From the NCBI RefSeq assembly GCF_001183545.1, contig NZ_KQ236688.1:326414-390413 (forward strand): a DNA stretch of 64,000 nt, given 5' to 3'. Source of the stretch: Cellvibrio sp. pealriver (GTDB lineage Bacteria; Pseudomonadota; Gammaproteobacteria; Pseudomonadales; Cellvibrionaceae). Shown here piece by piece: positions 32,501-41,466 of this stretch. Numbering within the stretch: the first letter of the stretch is position 1; each line of letters begins with the position of its first letter. The translations under genes and the position numbers were made by a program. The notes below the pieces were generated by a model. The model had not been told where the DNA came from. It saw nothing but the letters and a program-made list of their open reading frames with translations, and searched no databases.

Positions 32501-35500
32501 CACCGAATGCCGGTTATGTTGGTACTGACACCTTTACCTACACCATCGACGATGGCAATGGCGGCACTGACACCGCCAATGTGACGGTCACGGTGACTGC
32601 CAATACAGCACCTGTAGCAGTGGCCGATTCTATTACCTTGTTTGAAGGCGGTGTTGCCACGAGTCTGGATGGTGGTGCTACCAGTCTGCTGGCAAACGAT
32701 ACAGATGCCGACGGAAATCCGTTAACAGCTATATTGGTTACTGGTCCAGCTCACGGAACCCTGACACTCAACGCCAACGGTACTTTCAGCTATATCCACG
32801 ATGGCAGTGAAACCACGGTCGACAGTTTCACCTACAAAGTGAATGACGGTACTGTGGATGGTAATACCGTGACTGTTAACATCAATGTCACGCCGGTGAA
32901 TGAAAAGCCGATCGCGGTTGATGATTTCTACACAACGGCAGAAGATACACCCATTGTGTTCGATCTGGCTGATTGGCTGCTTAACGATTCGGACCCGGAT
33001 GGCGATACCATTGCAGCATTCAGTGCGGGTGCAGTAGTCAATGGCACCTTGTCCTATGTGGGCGGCAAACTGACCTTTACCCCTAACGCTGAATACAGTG
33101 GCCCAGCGTCATTCAAGTACAGCATTCATGATGGACATGGCAACACTGCCACAGCGACGGTTCACATCACTGTGACTAACGTGGATGACCCTAGTGTTTT
33201 GCTGGCTGATGTCGTCAATGCCAATGAAGACACAGTGGCCAGTGGCAATGTGTTGTCCAATGACACCGACGTAGACAGCCCACTGCAAGTCGTCACCTTC
33301 GTTATGAATGGCACCGGCTATAGCGCTGGCGATCTGGTCAGTGTGCCGGGTATCGGCAGCCTGACTTTGCAAGCGAGTGGTGCCTTTACCTTTACGCCAG
33401 TAGCCAATTACAACGGTCCGGTTCCCCAGATTACCTACACCACCAATACGGGCCTTAGTAGCACACTCGATATCACTATTGACCCTGTCAATGATGCGCC
33501 GGTGGCCAATAATGACTCCATAACCACCACCCAAAACGTGGCGGTGGAAATTACCCTTTCAGACCTGACAGCAAACGACACCGATATCGATGGCCACACT
33601 TTGACAGTGTTCGCCGCCGGTGCAGTAACTAACGGTTCCCTGGCTTATATCGGTGGCAAGTTGCACTTCATTCCTGCCAACAACTACACAGGCCCTGCTT
33701 CGTTTACATACAGCATCACTGATGGACATGGCGGTACCAGCTCTGCAACGGTCAATATCACCGTCACTGCAGCACCTAATGTATTGCCTGAAACCAATGC
33801 GTTAACAGTTTCCGGCGATGAAGACACACTCATTACCGTCAACCTGTCGGGTAGCGACAGCGACGGTACCGTTGCGGGCTATGTCATCAAATCCCTTCCG
33901 GCCAATGGTTTGCTGTATAGCGATGCGGCTATGACCACCTTGGTGAATATTGGTGATCTGGTAACCGGCCCCGTGTATTTCAATCCAACCGCTGACTGGA
34001 ACGGTAATACCAGCTTCAGTTACGCCACAAAGGATGATCAGGGGTCAGAAGATGCCACGCCTGCGACAGTAAGCATCACCGTCAACCCTGTGGCTGACCC
34101 AGCCCTGATCGGCTCAGGTACCGGTAGTGTGAAAGAGGATACTCTGGCGCAAACAACGACCAGTGGCACTCTGACTATCAGCGATGCCGATGCAGGCGAA
34201 GCTTCATTTAATGCCAGAACCAATAGCCCCGGCACTTACGGACATTTCTCGATTGATGCGGCGGGCAATTGGACTTACAACATTGATAACACCAACCCTG
34301 CTGTTCAGGCACTGAAAGAAGGTGAGATCAAGCAGGACACGTTCTCTGTCACCAGTCTGGATGGCAACAGCACGACAGTTACCATCACTGTGCTAGGTAC
34401 TAACGATGGTCCTGTTGCGATGGCCGATACAGCCAGCGTCAACCAAGATACAGTCCTGACTCTTACCCCCGCGCAATTGTTGGTAAACGATACCGATTTG
34501 GATGGCGACACTTTGTCTATCGATTCCGTACAAGGGGCGGTTAATGGCACTGTGAATCTGGTAGGGGGTAACGTGGTATTCACCCCAACGGCGGGTTATC
34601 ACGGCCCGGCATCCTTCACTTATACCGTTATTGACGGCAAGGGCGGAAGCTCGACCGCCACCGTAAGTGTCACTGTTGCCAAATCCAACACAGCTCCCGA
34701 TGCGGTAGACGACCCTGCAGGTTCATCAGCGTATTCAGTTGCATTCGGCGATTTCTCTGCATCGGACTTGTGGACCAATGTAGACAGTAAAGGGATGACA
34801 GTTAACCTTTCAGGCTACAAGGCCGACAATACAGCGGCATCTCTTTACATAGGCACCGTAGACGGTAATGCCAATACCCTTGGTATTCAGGGAACACCAA
34901 GAGGCACTTCTCTAGTGCCGGATCAGATTGAATACGATATTGCGACAGGAAAATCTGAAGCTTTGGTGATGACCTTCAATGGCAACCTCAATCAAGCCAA
35001 TTTCAGTGTTAGCCGGCTGTTTCCGGGAGAAAACGGCGGTGAAGTGGGTGTATGGGAGGCGTACTTCGATGGTGTATTGGTGGCCTCAAGTACCTTTCGC
35101 TTATTGGGAAGCAGTGAACAGGGTAGTTTTAGCATCAATACCGGTAACGTTGTATTCAATAGTATTAAATTCAAGGCTTTGAGTACGGTCGACGGATCTG
35201 GCGATGGAGGTGATTACTTCCTGACTGGATTCAGAGGTGCAGGTCCTGCCTCTATCAATGGCTCTCTTAAGGTGATTGAAGGTGTTGCAAATACCATCAG
35301 TGCTGCAAGCTTGCTTGCCAACGATAGCGATCTGGATTTGGATACTCTGAGTATTTCAAGTGTGCAGGGAGCAGTGAATGGTACAGTGAGTTTGGTTGGT
35401 GGAAACGTCATGTTTACCCCTACCAGCGGCTACGTAGGCACTGCCAGTTTTACTTACACCCTGAGCGATGGCCACGGCGGTTCTGATACTGCAACCGTCA

Positions 35501-36846
35501 GCTTGTTGGTTGGACGCAGTAATCAGGCTCCTACCCTCGGTGACGATAGCAGTATGACCAAAATGAATACGGCCATCAGCATTCCCACTTCTGTTCTGCT
35601 TGCTAACGATTCTGATGCTAATGGGGATGCGATGACGCTCGTCAGTGTCCAGGGGGCTACTAATGGAACCGTTAGCTTATCAGGCTCAAATGTAGTCTTT
35701 ACGCCTGTCACTGGATTTGAAGGTGCCGCCCGCTTTACCTACACCGTCCGTGATGCTCTTGGTGCAACCAGTACTGCCACCGTGAATGTCACCGTAGGCT
35801 CGGCAACTACACCTAGCATGGTTGTTACCAAATCACTGGTTGCAGTTGCCCATGGTACCGGTGGAACCAGTGTGAAATTCCCGATTATCACCAAGCTGGT
35901 GGATACCGATGGCTCAGAAACCCTTTCAATTAAAGTCAGCAATGTGCCAACAGGGCTGAGTTTTAATGCAGGAACCAATTTGGGTGGTGGCGTCTGGCAA
36001 TTTACCGAAGCGGATCTGCCCAACCTGACATTAAACCTGCCAGGCAGCTATACAACACTTGCGACTAATCTGACTGTGCAAGTCACCTCTACCGAAATTA
36101 ACGGTGGTGCAACAGCATCTGTATCGAATGTGGTGACATTGAAGGCAGCCTACACAACAGTAGATATCACCACCACAGAATCTGGTAATTACACAGGGTC
36201 ATCTGCCAATGAATTTATTCAGGGTGGTAACGGCAATAATACGATTAACGCTAGCAGCGGTAACAACGTTGTTTATGGCGGTGCCGGTGATGACAACCTG
36301 AGTGCGGCGGCCGGTTCGGATGTCTTTTTTGGTGGTAGTGGTAATGACACCATCAATGCTGGCTCCGGGTCTGACCGTATCAGTGGTGGTTCAGGCAATG
36401 ACACGCTTATTGGTGGAGATGCCGGTGAAAACTTTGTGGATGTCTTTGTCTGGTCACTGGGGGATCAGGGGGCAGCTGGTACGCCCGCGGTCGATACCAT
36501 CCAAAATTTTTCAACAAGTGCAGCAGGCAGTAATACCGCTGGTGGTGATGTATTGGATCTGCGTGATTTGTTGCAAGGCGAATCGGTTGGGGCATCCAAT
36601 GGTGCGGGCAATTTGGCCAACTATCTCCACTTTGAAATATCAGGGGGCAATACTATTATCCATATCAGTCATACAGGTGGGTTTGCGGCCGATAGCCATT
36701 CTGTTGGTGGAAGCTTCACCAGTGGTGCAGAGACACAGCAAATTGTATTGAGCGGTGTGAATCTGCAATCACTTTACAGTGGCGCTACAACTGATCAACA
36801 AATTATTACCCAGCTACTCAACAATAATAAGTTGATTACTGATTAA
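29599..36846 (+). CDS. Giant RTX adhesin, LapA/BpfA type
   Basis: This is a cell-surface biofilm adhesin of 2415 residues. ATG 29599 follows GGAG by 7 bases; the GTG at 29560 would overlap the CRP-type site. Residues 1-112 are the retention module that stays in the TolC channel (VATVAFLQGQAWAKAPDGSL; GSVLNDDEVLVT). TAAG at 109-112 is the likely LapG cut site, followed by a Gly/Ser linker. Residues 160-1698 and 1884-2068 hold about 18 cadherin-like repeats of about 94 residues (NDAPV...EDT...YTPNANYNGSDSFVVT). Residues 1708-1884 are an unidentified insert. RTX nonapeptides (2203-2274) and a type I secretion signal end it. Confidence 0.93.
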   Translation: MSNAVATVAFLQGQAWAKAPDGSLRPLSVGSVLNDDEVLVTAQGAQVQLDFGNGEPVAINGGQEVAMSRDFNADTATTADEAELDGASVDEALTVLEQGGDLLEELEETAAGNSGGGGGSDGGNSFVRLSRTLESTDSLAFNYQVSSTGAGGAGENDAGVSGYINRAPEAIDQSLSGNEDETIAGQIIASDLEGDTLTFTLASAPVNGTVVLDAATGQFIFTPNANYNGSDSFVVTVTDSRGNATTTTISLTIAPVNDAPTTNDINLTTDEDTPVNGQVVAQDIEGDTLTYVVSGQPTSGTVTLDPATGGFVYTPNPDFNGSDSFVVTISDGNGGTATSTVRIGVNPVNDAPVSSDQNLATPEDTPIDGQVTASDVDGDTLAYSVSGQPANGTVVLNPATGEFTYTPNANYNGSDRFVVTISDGNGGTTTSLINIGVTPVNDAPVSSDQNLTTPEDTSISGQVAASDVDGDTLAYTVSGQPANGTVTLNPATGGFIYTPNPNYNGSDSFVVTISDGNGGTTTSRINIGVTPVNDAPTASNLNLTTPEDTPIGGSISAADVDGDSLTFSVSGAPSQGSVTLNPATGSFTYTPNTGYNGSDSFVVTISDGNGGTTTSVVSIGVTPVNGAPTSSNLNLTTDEDVPVNGAISANDPDGDTLSYSITGNPASGTVVLNPATGTFTYTPNSGYTGGDSFVVTINDGNGGTTTSTVTIGVNPVIPVNQAPVAVGDAFTVAEGGTLTVTAANKITLNDTDAESDPLTAILVTGPSNGTLTLNADGTFTYVHNGSETTTDSFTYKVNDGTSDSNTVTASINVTPDNDAPVSSDINLTMDENTSVSGSISASDPDGDPLHYSVKGGNAHGTVIMNPSTGNFIYTPNQDYSGSDSFVVTVRDDKGGSVDITVSIVVNPINDAPTAVDDAVSVRQDTSVTVAVKANDTDPENDSLSVTGVTQGVHGSVVIDAVTGNPIYTPNAGYVGTDTFTYTIDDGNGGTDTANVTVTVTANTAPVAVADSITLFEGGVATSLDGGATSLLANDTDADGNPLTAILVTGPAHGTLTLNANGTFSYIHDGSETTVDSFTYKVNDGTVDGNTVTVNINVTPVNEKPIAVDDFYTTAEDTPIVFDLADWLLNDSDPDGDTIAAFSAGAVVNGTLSYVGGKLTFTPNAEYSGPASFKYSIHDGHGNTATATVHITVTNVDDPSVLLADVVNANEDTVASGNVLSNDTDVDSPLQVVTFVMNGTGYSAGDLVSVPGIGSLTLQASGAFTFTPVANYNGPVPQITYTTNTGLSSTLDITIDPVNDAPVANNDSITTTQNVAVEITLSDLTANDTDIDGHTLTVFAAGAVTNGSLAYIGGKLHFIPANNYTGPASFTYSITDGHGGTSSATVNITVTAAPNVLPETNALTVSGDEDTLITVNLSGSDSDGTVAGYVIKSLPANGLLYSDAAMTTLVNIGDLVTGPVYFNPTADWNGNTSFSYATKDDQGSEDATPATVSITVNPVADPALIGSGTGSVKEDTLAQTTTSGTLTISDADAGEASFNARTNSPGTYGHFSIDAAGNWTYNIDNTNPAVQALKEGEIKQDTFSVTSLDGNSTTVTITVLGTNDGPVAMADTASVNQDTVLTLTPAQLLVNDTDLDGDTLSIDSVQGAVNGTVNLVGGNVVFTPTAGYHGPASFTYTVIDGKGGSSTATVSVTVAKSNTAPDAVDDPAGSSAYSVAFGDFSASDLWTNVDSKGMTVNLSGYKADNTAASLYIGTVDGNANTLGIQGTPRGTSLVPDQIEYDIATGKSEALVMTFNGNLNQANFSVSRLFPGENGGEVGVWEAYFDGVLVASSTFRLLGSSEQGSFSINTGNVVFNSIKFKALSTVDGSGDGGDYFLTGFRGAGPASINGSLKVIEGVANTISAASLLANDSDLDLDTLSISSVQGAVNGTVSLVGGNVMFTPTSGYVGTASFTYTLSDGHGGSDTATVSLLVGRSNQAPTLGDDSSMTKMNTAISIPTSVLLANDSDANGDAMTLVSVQGATNGTVSLSGSNVVFTPVTGFEGAARFTYTVRDALGATSTATVNVTVGSATTPSMVVTKSLVAVAHGTGGTSVKFPIITKLVDTDGSETLSIKVSNVPTGLSFNAGTNLGGGVWQFTEADLPNLTLNLPGSYTTLATNLTVQVTSTEINGGATASVSNVVTLKAAYTTVDITTTESGNYTGSSANEFIQGGNGNNTINASSGNNVVYGGAGDDNLSAAAGSDVFFGGSGNDTINAGSGSDRISGGSGNDTLIGGDAGENFVDVFVWSLGDQGAAGTPAVDTIQNFSTSAAGSNTAGGDVLDLRDLLQGESVGASNGAGNLANYLHFEISGGNTIIHISHTGGFAADSHSVGGSFTSGAETQQIVLSGVNLQSLYSGATTDQQIITQLLNNNKLITD
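29923..29934 (+). other. Predicted LapG cleavage motif TAAG in the adhesin
   Basis: Residues 109-112 read TAAG, almost the same place as in P. fluorescens LapA (107-110), where LapG cuts between the two alanines. A Gly-rich linker follows. The lapG gene is in this locus. Confidence 0.8.
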
Positions 36847-36936
36847 TAAAAAATGTTTATTGCGAATAAAAATCCCGCACGACAGTGGGATTTTTTACGC
36901 GAACTTTTTTACAGAAGATTGTTGGTAGAGGGCTGT

Positions 36937-37266
36937 ATGTTTGTAAAACGTAATCCAACTGGTGAAATTATTGCCATCAGTAAAGTGGCAGACGGCAATA
37001 TTGGCGAAGTCCTTGCCGATGACTCGCCCGAGCTGCTGCAATTTATCCAGAGTGAAAAGTCGCCTGAACAAATTGCGTTGGAGCAAACAGACCAGTCTAT
37101 GGCGCGTGTAATGGAAGACGTTGTGGGTTTGTTGGTTGAGCAAGGTGTTATCCGTTTTACGGATTTACCCACAATCGCACAAGACAAATTATTAAATCGT
37201 CGTGAGTTGCGCGGTAAGCGAAAGGGCATAGAGTTGTTAGATGATGGCGACAACTTGCCTTTATGA
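36937..37266 (+). CDS. Small conserved partner of the adhesin locus
   Basis: This protein has 109 residues from ATG 36937, which has GAGGG just before it; the frame back to 36853 lacks a ribosome site. MARVMEDVVGLLVEQGVIRFTDLP and AQDKLLNRRELR resemble a small Pseudomonas family often labelled, misleadingly, 'tryptophan synthase subunit beta like'. There is no signal peptide or membrane segment. It follows the adhesin by 90 bases and precedes a terminator, so it is likely the last gene of the unit. Its function is unknown. Confidence 0.7.
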   Translation: MFVKRNPTGEIIAISKVADGNIGEVLADDSPELLQFIQSEKSPEQIALEQTDQSMARVMEDVVGLLVEQGVIRFTDLPTIAQDKLLNRRELRGKRKGIELLDDGDNLPL

Positions 37267-37325
37267 AATCAATGATGAAAGCCGCACACAAAAACGGCTA
37301 GTGTTTAAAAAATCAATCAGCCAAT

Positions 37326-37363
37326 AAAAAACCGTTGTGAGAAGATCGCAACGGTTTTTTTAT
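37326..37363. terminator. Terminator at the end of the adhesin unit
   Basis: AAAAACCGTTG pairs with CAACGGTTTTT, followed by TTATTT. The A-run opposite can end the convergent lapG-lapD transcript too. Confidence 0.85.
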
Positions 37364-37385
37364 TTGTGACACAACCGTGTCCAAC

Positions 37386-39299
37386 TTAAACAATATGCGT
37401 GCCGGTAAATCCATCCAGGCCAATTTTAATCAGCGTTTGTTGCTCTTCTTCACTGATTACGCCTTCGGCAATCATTTGAATACCCAATGAGTGCCCGAGT
37501 GTACAAAGACTTTGGACAAAACTCTGGCTGCTGATGTTGTGTTGTATATCGCGCACAATGGCGCTATCAATTTTCAAATAGGCCAAGCCCATATCTTGTA
37601 AATTAGCAAACTGGGTAAATTCCAAACCTACGTGTTCCAAACCTACACGGCAGCCCAGTGTGCGTAAGCGGGTTGAAAAAGCGCGCAACTCTTCCAGGTG
37701 GCGTAGTGCGCAGACTTCAGGAAATTCAATCCACAAGCGCGCGCTACAGTTGGGGTTTTCAGCTAGTAATAAAGCTGCTTGTTCACGGAAATTGACACTA
37801 CAGAGCGATGCCGCCGACACATTGATTGAAAGCGGAGTCGGGCAACGGTTTAATTCGGCGAGCGCGAGTTTTAATACCGCGATATCGACATCGGGCATAA
37901 GCCCCAAGCGTACTGCCCATGGCATAAAATATCCGGCAGGTTTTAATGCTTCATCCAGCTGTAAGCGCACAGCAGCTTCTTCATGCAATAAATCCTGATT
38001 GCTTGTGCGCACCGGAAATTTTGCCAGCGACAGATTCTGTGATGATAGGGAATGGCTGATCGCATCGCGCCATTGGCTGAGATTGTGTTGTGCATAATCA
38101 ATCTGATGTGGCGCAATTGTCACAACAGCGCGATTGCCTTTTAGCTCTGCTTGCGCAAGAGCCCCATCGAGTTTGTGCAATATTTCATTGCACTTGTCAC
38201 CATGATGAAAACTGCACAGTGCCAAAGGTGTGGCCACTTTATCAAAGCCTCCGGCAATCAATTGGAAATTGAGCGCTTGGGAAATTTCTGCGCTGATAAT
38301 ATCAATCGGCGTGTCGGTGGGGATCAGCAAACTAAAATCACTGCCGTTCAAACGCCCCGCATAACTATCGCGATGTTTGTTTTGGATATCGCTGAATACT
38401 CCGGCAATTGCACGCAGCAACTGATCAACTTGTTGATGGCCTAAGCGATTGTTGAGGTCATGTAATTGCATGACTCGCGCAATTACCATCACACCGTTAG
38501 ATTGCAATTCTTCGCTGGTTAATTGGGCATCCAACAAATTTAAAAAATGGGTGCGATTGGCAAGGCCGGTCAACATATCAGTCTGCGATTCACGTCTGAG
38601 TGATTCAAGTTGGCGGGCTTCTTTATCCAGCATTTGTTTAACGCCTTGCGATAAGGTGTTCATCGCCCGAACCAGACGCTGAAATTCTTTGGTTCTCGGT
38701 TCTTCCGAGACAATAAAGCGGCGTTGGCCGATGGCTTCGGCCTGATCCACAATCAAATCCAATGGACGTGAAATATATTTCAGGATGAAACTACCGATCA
38801 AACCACTGAGCAGTGTTGCGATAATAAACCAGTCCAATAAATTGCGTGTATTGCTCCACAGTGCTTCCACTGCATAACGCGAATGACTTTTTACAAGTAA
38901 TGTCCCTGCTTGTTGCCAGCCATCTTGTATTTGCGCGATTCCGGGTGCTGCATCCAGTGCAACCCATCGCGCAAACCAAGCGGGAACCTGTGCCGCATCT
39001 TTATCATTATCTTCAAAATTGCGTGCGACAATCGGTTTGTTGTTAGCATCCTGAAACAGAATGTATTCGTAATGGCCTGCATCAAATTGTGCGGTGATCA
39101 ATAACTCCAGCGTGACCGGATCTTTCTCTGGCATCTGTGAAATAGACAGGGCAAGGGAGTTGGCGTTATCGATATTTTTTAAACGCAATTGTTCTTGCAG
39201 ATAAGTTTTTGCAGTCAGGATGCTGATAATAAAATTACCGGCAAGCGCTAATAGCAACAGTAAAATAATGCCTATCCACAATTGTTTTATCAGTGACAT
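37386..39299 (-). CDS. lapD: c-di-GMP receptor LapD
   Basis: This inner-membrane protein senses c-di-GMP in the cytoplasm and holds the LapG protease in the periplasm when c-di-GMP is high. It has 637 residues (P. fluorescens LapD about 648). A membrane helix at 7-29 is followed by the periplasmic domain with Trp128 (DGWQQAG), near the LapG-binding Trp125 of the reference. A second helix (152-175) leads to HAMP, a GGDEF domain with RLNGSDF in place of the active site, and an EAL domain lacking the canonical EAL motif. Both should be catalytically dead, as in LapD. It is downstream of lapG. Confidence 0.9.
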   Translation of the reverse strand: MSLIKQLWIGIILLLLLALAGNFIISILTAKTYLQEQLRLKNIDNANSLALSISQMPEKDPVTLELLITAQFDAGHYEYILFQDANNKPIVARNFEDNDKDAAQVPAWFARWVALDAAPGIAQIQDGWQQAGTLLVKSHSRYAVEALWSNTRNLLDWFIIATLLSGLIGSFILKYISRPLDLIVDQAEAIGQRRFIVSEEPRTKEFQRLVRAMNTLSQGVKQMLDKEARQLESLRRESQTDMLTGLANRTHFLNLLDAQLTSEELQSNGVMVIARVMQLHDLNNRLGHQQVDQLLRAIAGVFSDIQNKHRDSYAGRLNGSDFSLLIPTDTPIDIISAEISQALNFQLIAGGFDKVATPLALCSFHHGDKCNEILHKLDGALAQAELKGNRAVVTIAPHQIDYAQHNLSQWRDAISHSLSSQNLSLAKFPVRTSNQDLLHEEAAVRLQLDEALKPAGYFMPWAVRLGLMPDVDIAVLKLALAELNRCPTPLSINVSAASLCSVNFREQAALLLAENPNCSARLWIEFPEVCALRHLEELRAFSTRLRTLGCRVGLEHVGLEFTQFANLQDMGLAYLKIDSAIVRDIQHNISSQSFVQSLCTLGHSLGIQMIAEGVISEEEQQTLIKIGLDGFTGTHIV

Positions 39300-39347
39300 G
39301 GTCTGTGCCTTTTGGTATCAATTTTTGTCATTTGCATTCTTTGCATA

Positions 39348-40052
39348 TTAAAAGCCTTCCTCATGAACTCGTGCCAACAAGTCACGCCAGCGCGATAAGC
39401 GTGCAGTGGGGTCAGCAGTGGTTTCCTTATTACCTACCCACAAACCTTCGCTATTAAAGCTGAACACCGGGCGCAAATCCGGCCGTTGGTTTGCAGGTTC
39501 AATAGTGTTGATCAGGCTGTCGAGGATCAATGGGGTTGCATCGGGTGTTGAGTAATAGCCCAACACCATATGCGCCTGGAAAATTTTGCTCTGGGCTCCG
39601 CCGATTTGCGCTTTAACATAAATCAAGCGCAACTGTTGGTCAGAAAAACCTAACTGCAACAAGCTGAGGTATTTCGCGATGGTGTAATCCTCGCAGTCAC
39701 CCGCACGCATGCCCATCAGATCTAATGGTGTTGCCCAGAAGTCTGATTTTTTCCACAGCACAACATCTTCCGTGTAGCGCACGTGGCGATTAAAAAATTG
39801 GTTAACCTGGATGAGTTTGTCTTCAGTGGAATTGCGGTTGGCATCGGCCAGCATTCGCTGCCAGGCATCGAGCAGCGCAATACCGTCATCACCATAACGG
39901 CTGCGCATGGATTCCTGCATTTTTTGCGGGTTAATATCGGCACTGACCAGCAGTGAAAGTCCGAGCAGCAAGAGCGGTAATTTAATGCGTAATGCCAGTG
40001 AGCCCGGCAATTTCCATGTGCTGCCGCGCGCAAAAAAACTAGGCAAACGCAT
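39348..40052 (-). CDS. lapG: Periplasmic cysteine protease LapG
   Basis: This transglutaminase-like (BTLCP) protease cuts the adhesin retention module and releases it from the cell. It has 234 residues. An N-terminal hydrophobic stretch (LRIKLPLLLLGLSLLVSA) serves as export signal. The catalytic triad is Cys120 (AGDCEDY), His161 (QAHMVLGYY) and Asp178 (LILDS). The acidic EDY after the Cys fits the calcium site of LapG. It lies 48 bases before lapD on the same strand, and its substrate is encoded at 29599-36846. Confidence 0.9.
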   Translation of the reverse strand: MRLPSFFARGSTWKLPGSLALRIKLPLLLLGLSLLVSADINPQKMQESMRSRYGDDGIALLDAWQRMLADANRNSTEDKLIQVNQFFNRHVRYTEDVVLWKKSDFWATPLDLMGMRAGDCEDYTIAKYLSLLQLGFSDQQLRLIYVKAQIGGAQSKIFQAHMVLGYYSTPDATPLILDSLINTIEPANQRPDLRPVFSFNSEGLWVGNKETTADPTARLSRWRDLLARVHEEGF

Positions 40053-40282
40053 GCACTGGCTCCGCTAATGTCGGCTTGCCTGTAGCAATTGTGGGAGGGC
40101 GGGTAAAAAAATGCGGCATCTTGTTCTGGTAAGTATCAAATCATCAACATGCATCGCAGTATAGACAGTGATTTGATAGCGCGGTTTGAAAATTATTGCC
40201 GCGCTGGGTTTGGCCTATCCAGTGCTGAATGGGCCAGCAACCAAAGGTGATGTGGAAAAAGTAGGTGAACGCAGAGCAAGAG

Positions 40283-41002
40283 TCAGACGAAATACTCCGG
40301 GTGCTCCTGCGGAATCACCTCAAGAATGTTGTATACATCTTTGAGATGCACGCTCATTGCCGCTGCCGCTTTTTCGGCTGAACCTTCTTTGATGGCTTTG
40401 ATAATCGCACTGTGTTGATTGAGAATGCGTTTGTACTGGCCGCTCACATGCAGGCTCAAATTGCGCACGCGATCCATATGGGCTTTTTCTGCCTCAATAA
40501 AAGACGCTACACGTGGGTATTGGGTAAAACCGGCCAGTGTTTGATGAAAATCATCGTCGAGATTCTGAAAGGCGAGTGCATCATCATCGGCGGCGGCGGT
40601 CTTTTGGTCGGTGATGATTTTTTCGCAGTGACTAACTGCTTCAAGACGAATGGCTTCATCGCTATTGGTCGCCAGCTGGGTGACTACAGCAACTTCAAGC
40701 GCTTCGCGGATAAAACGCGCTTCCAGAATTTTCTCCATGCTGAACTTGGATACATAAGTTCCGCGTTGGGGCAGCACCTCTACAAAACCAATATTGGCGA
40801 GTTGGATCAGTGCTTCGCGCACAGGGGTTCGGCTAACGCCAAATTGTTGCGCCAGAGCCGTCTCCGACACCATTTGTCCAGGGAGTAACTCCATACTGAT
40901 GATGGAGTCGCGGATGAAACCAAAAATCTGGCTGGCCGCGGGGCGGTCAAAGGACAGGCCTTTGGATTCAGGGCGCATATTTATTACAGGCTGTTTAGCC
41001 AC
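40283..41002 (-). CDS. GntR-family transcriptional regulator, FCD subfamily
   Basis: This 239-residue regulator has an N-terminal winged helix (ETALAQQFGVSRTPVREAL, about residues 47-65; then LPQRGTYVSKF) and a C-terminal helical FCD ligand-binding domain with DDDFHQTLAG and LNQHSAIIKAIKEG, which usually bind a metal and a small organic acid. The ligand is unknown. TACTAGTATGCA in the gap upstream could be its operator. It faces a possible small-RNA gene on the other strand. Confidence 0.85.
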   Translation of the reverse strand: MAKQPVINMRPESKGLSFDRPAASQIFGFIRDSIISMELLPGQMVSETALAQQFGVSRTPVREALIQLANIGFVEVLPQRGTYVSKFSMEKILEARFIREALEVAVVTQLATNSDEAIRLEAVSHCEKIITDQKTAAADDDALAFQNLDDDFHQTLAGFTQYPRVASFIEAEKAHMDRVRNLSLHVSGQYKRILNQHSAIIKAIKEGSAEKAAAAMSVHLKDVYNILEVIPQEHPEYFV

Positions 41003-41199
41003 GTTTATCTCCTCGGATACTCAATATATCAGCGTAACCAGCTCAGGCCTGGGGCTCGATGCCGGGCAACCATGCCACAGACCTTGTGGGTAAACAACAA
41101 ATGACATGAAAATTACCGCCCCAAAATCTGGGGTTTAATGATGATCATTAGTAAACAAATATTCAACGATAAAACCAACTGAAATATCATAAAGTCATT

Positions 41200-41226
41200 T
41201 TGACAAAAAGCTTGACCTACTAGTAT
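41200..41226 (+). promoter_or_regulatory. Possible plus-strand promoter in the gntR upstream gap
   Basis: TTGACA (41200-41205) is followed after 15 bases by TAGTAT (41221-41226). The spacer is short, which weakens the call, but two terminators lie downstream with no plus-strand gene. A TACTAGTATGCA stretch overlaps the -10. Confidence 0.4.
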
Positions 41227-41332
41227 GCAAGGATTAGGATTAACTCAATGTTCATTGGTTCATCGCCGATTTTCCAATGAGCAGGGGTTGTGTTTGACCT
41301 TTATTCTGGCGGAAGTTTTCCGCCAGTTTTTT
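41226..41332 (+). ncRNA. Candidate small RNA beside gntR
   Basis: The 464-base gap 41003-41466 holds no coding frame I can support. After the possible promoter, a stem-loop CATTGG (41253)/CCAATG (41274) is followed by the intrinsic terminator CTGGCGGAA/TTCCGCCAG with a T-run (41306-41332). The predicted RNA would be about 105 bases with two hairpins. No known family was recognised. Confidence 0.4.
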
Positions 41333-41422
41333 CTTGAAGTAGTTTTGAGTTATCCCGTTGACTGCGTAATGCAGTGTTTATCGTTGTACATGAATCTCTC
41401 TTGTATTTTCGGATATTCCGTC

Positions 41423-41459
41423 AGGCAGCTCTGTAATAGCAGAGCTGCCTTTTTTATTT
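41423..41459 (+). terminator. Second plus-strand terminator in the gntR gap
   Basis: AGGCAGCTCTG pairs with CAGAGCTGCCT and TTTTTTATTT follows. It lies 90 bases after the first terminator and just beyond the stop of the reverse-strand DUF349 gene. The T-run is on the plus strand only. Confidence 0.75.
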
Positions 41460-41466
41460 ATCGGGA

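Noticed and set aside
30090..34690. CRISPR-like periodic repeat
   Set aside because: The period of about 280 bases is an in-frame protein repeat (cadherin-like domains), not short repeats with spacers.
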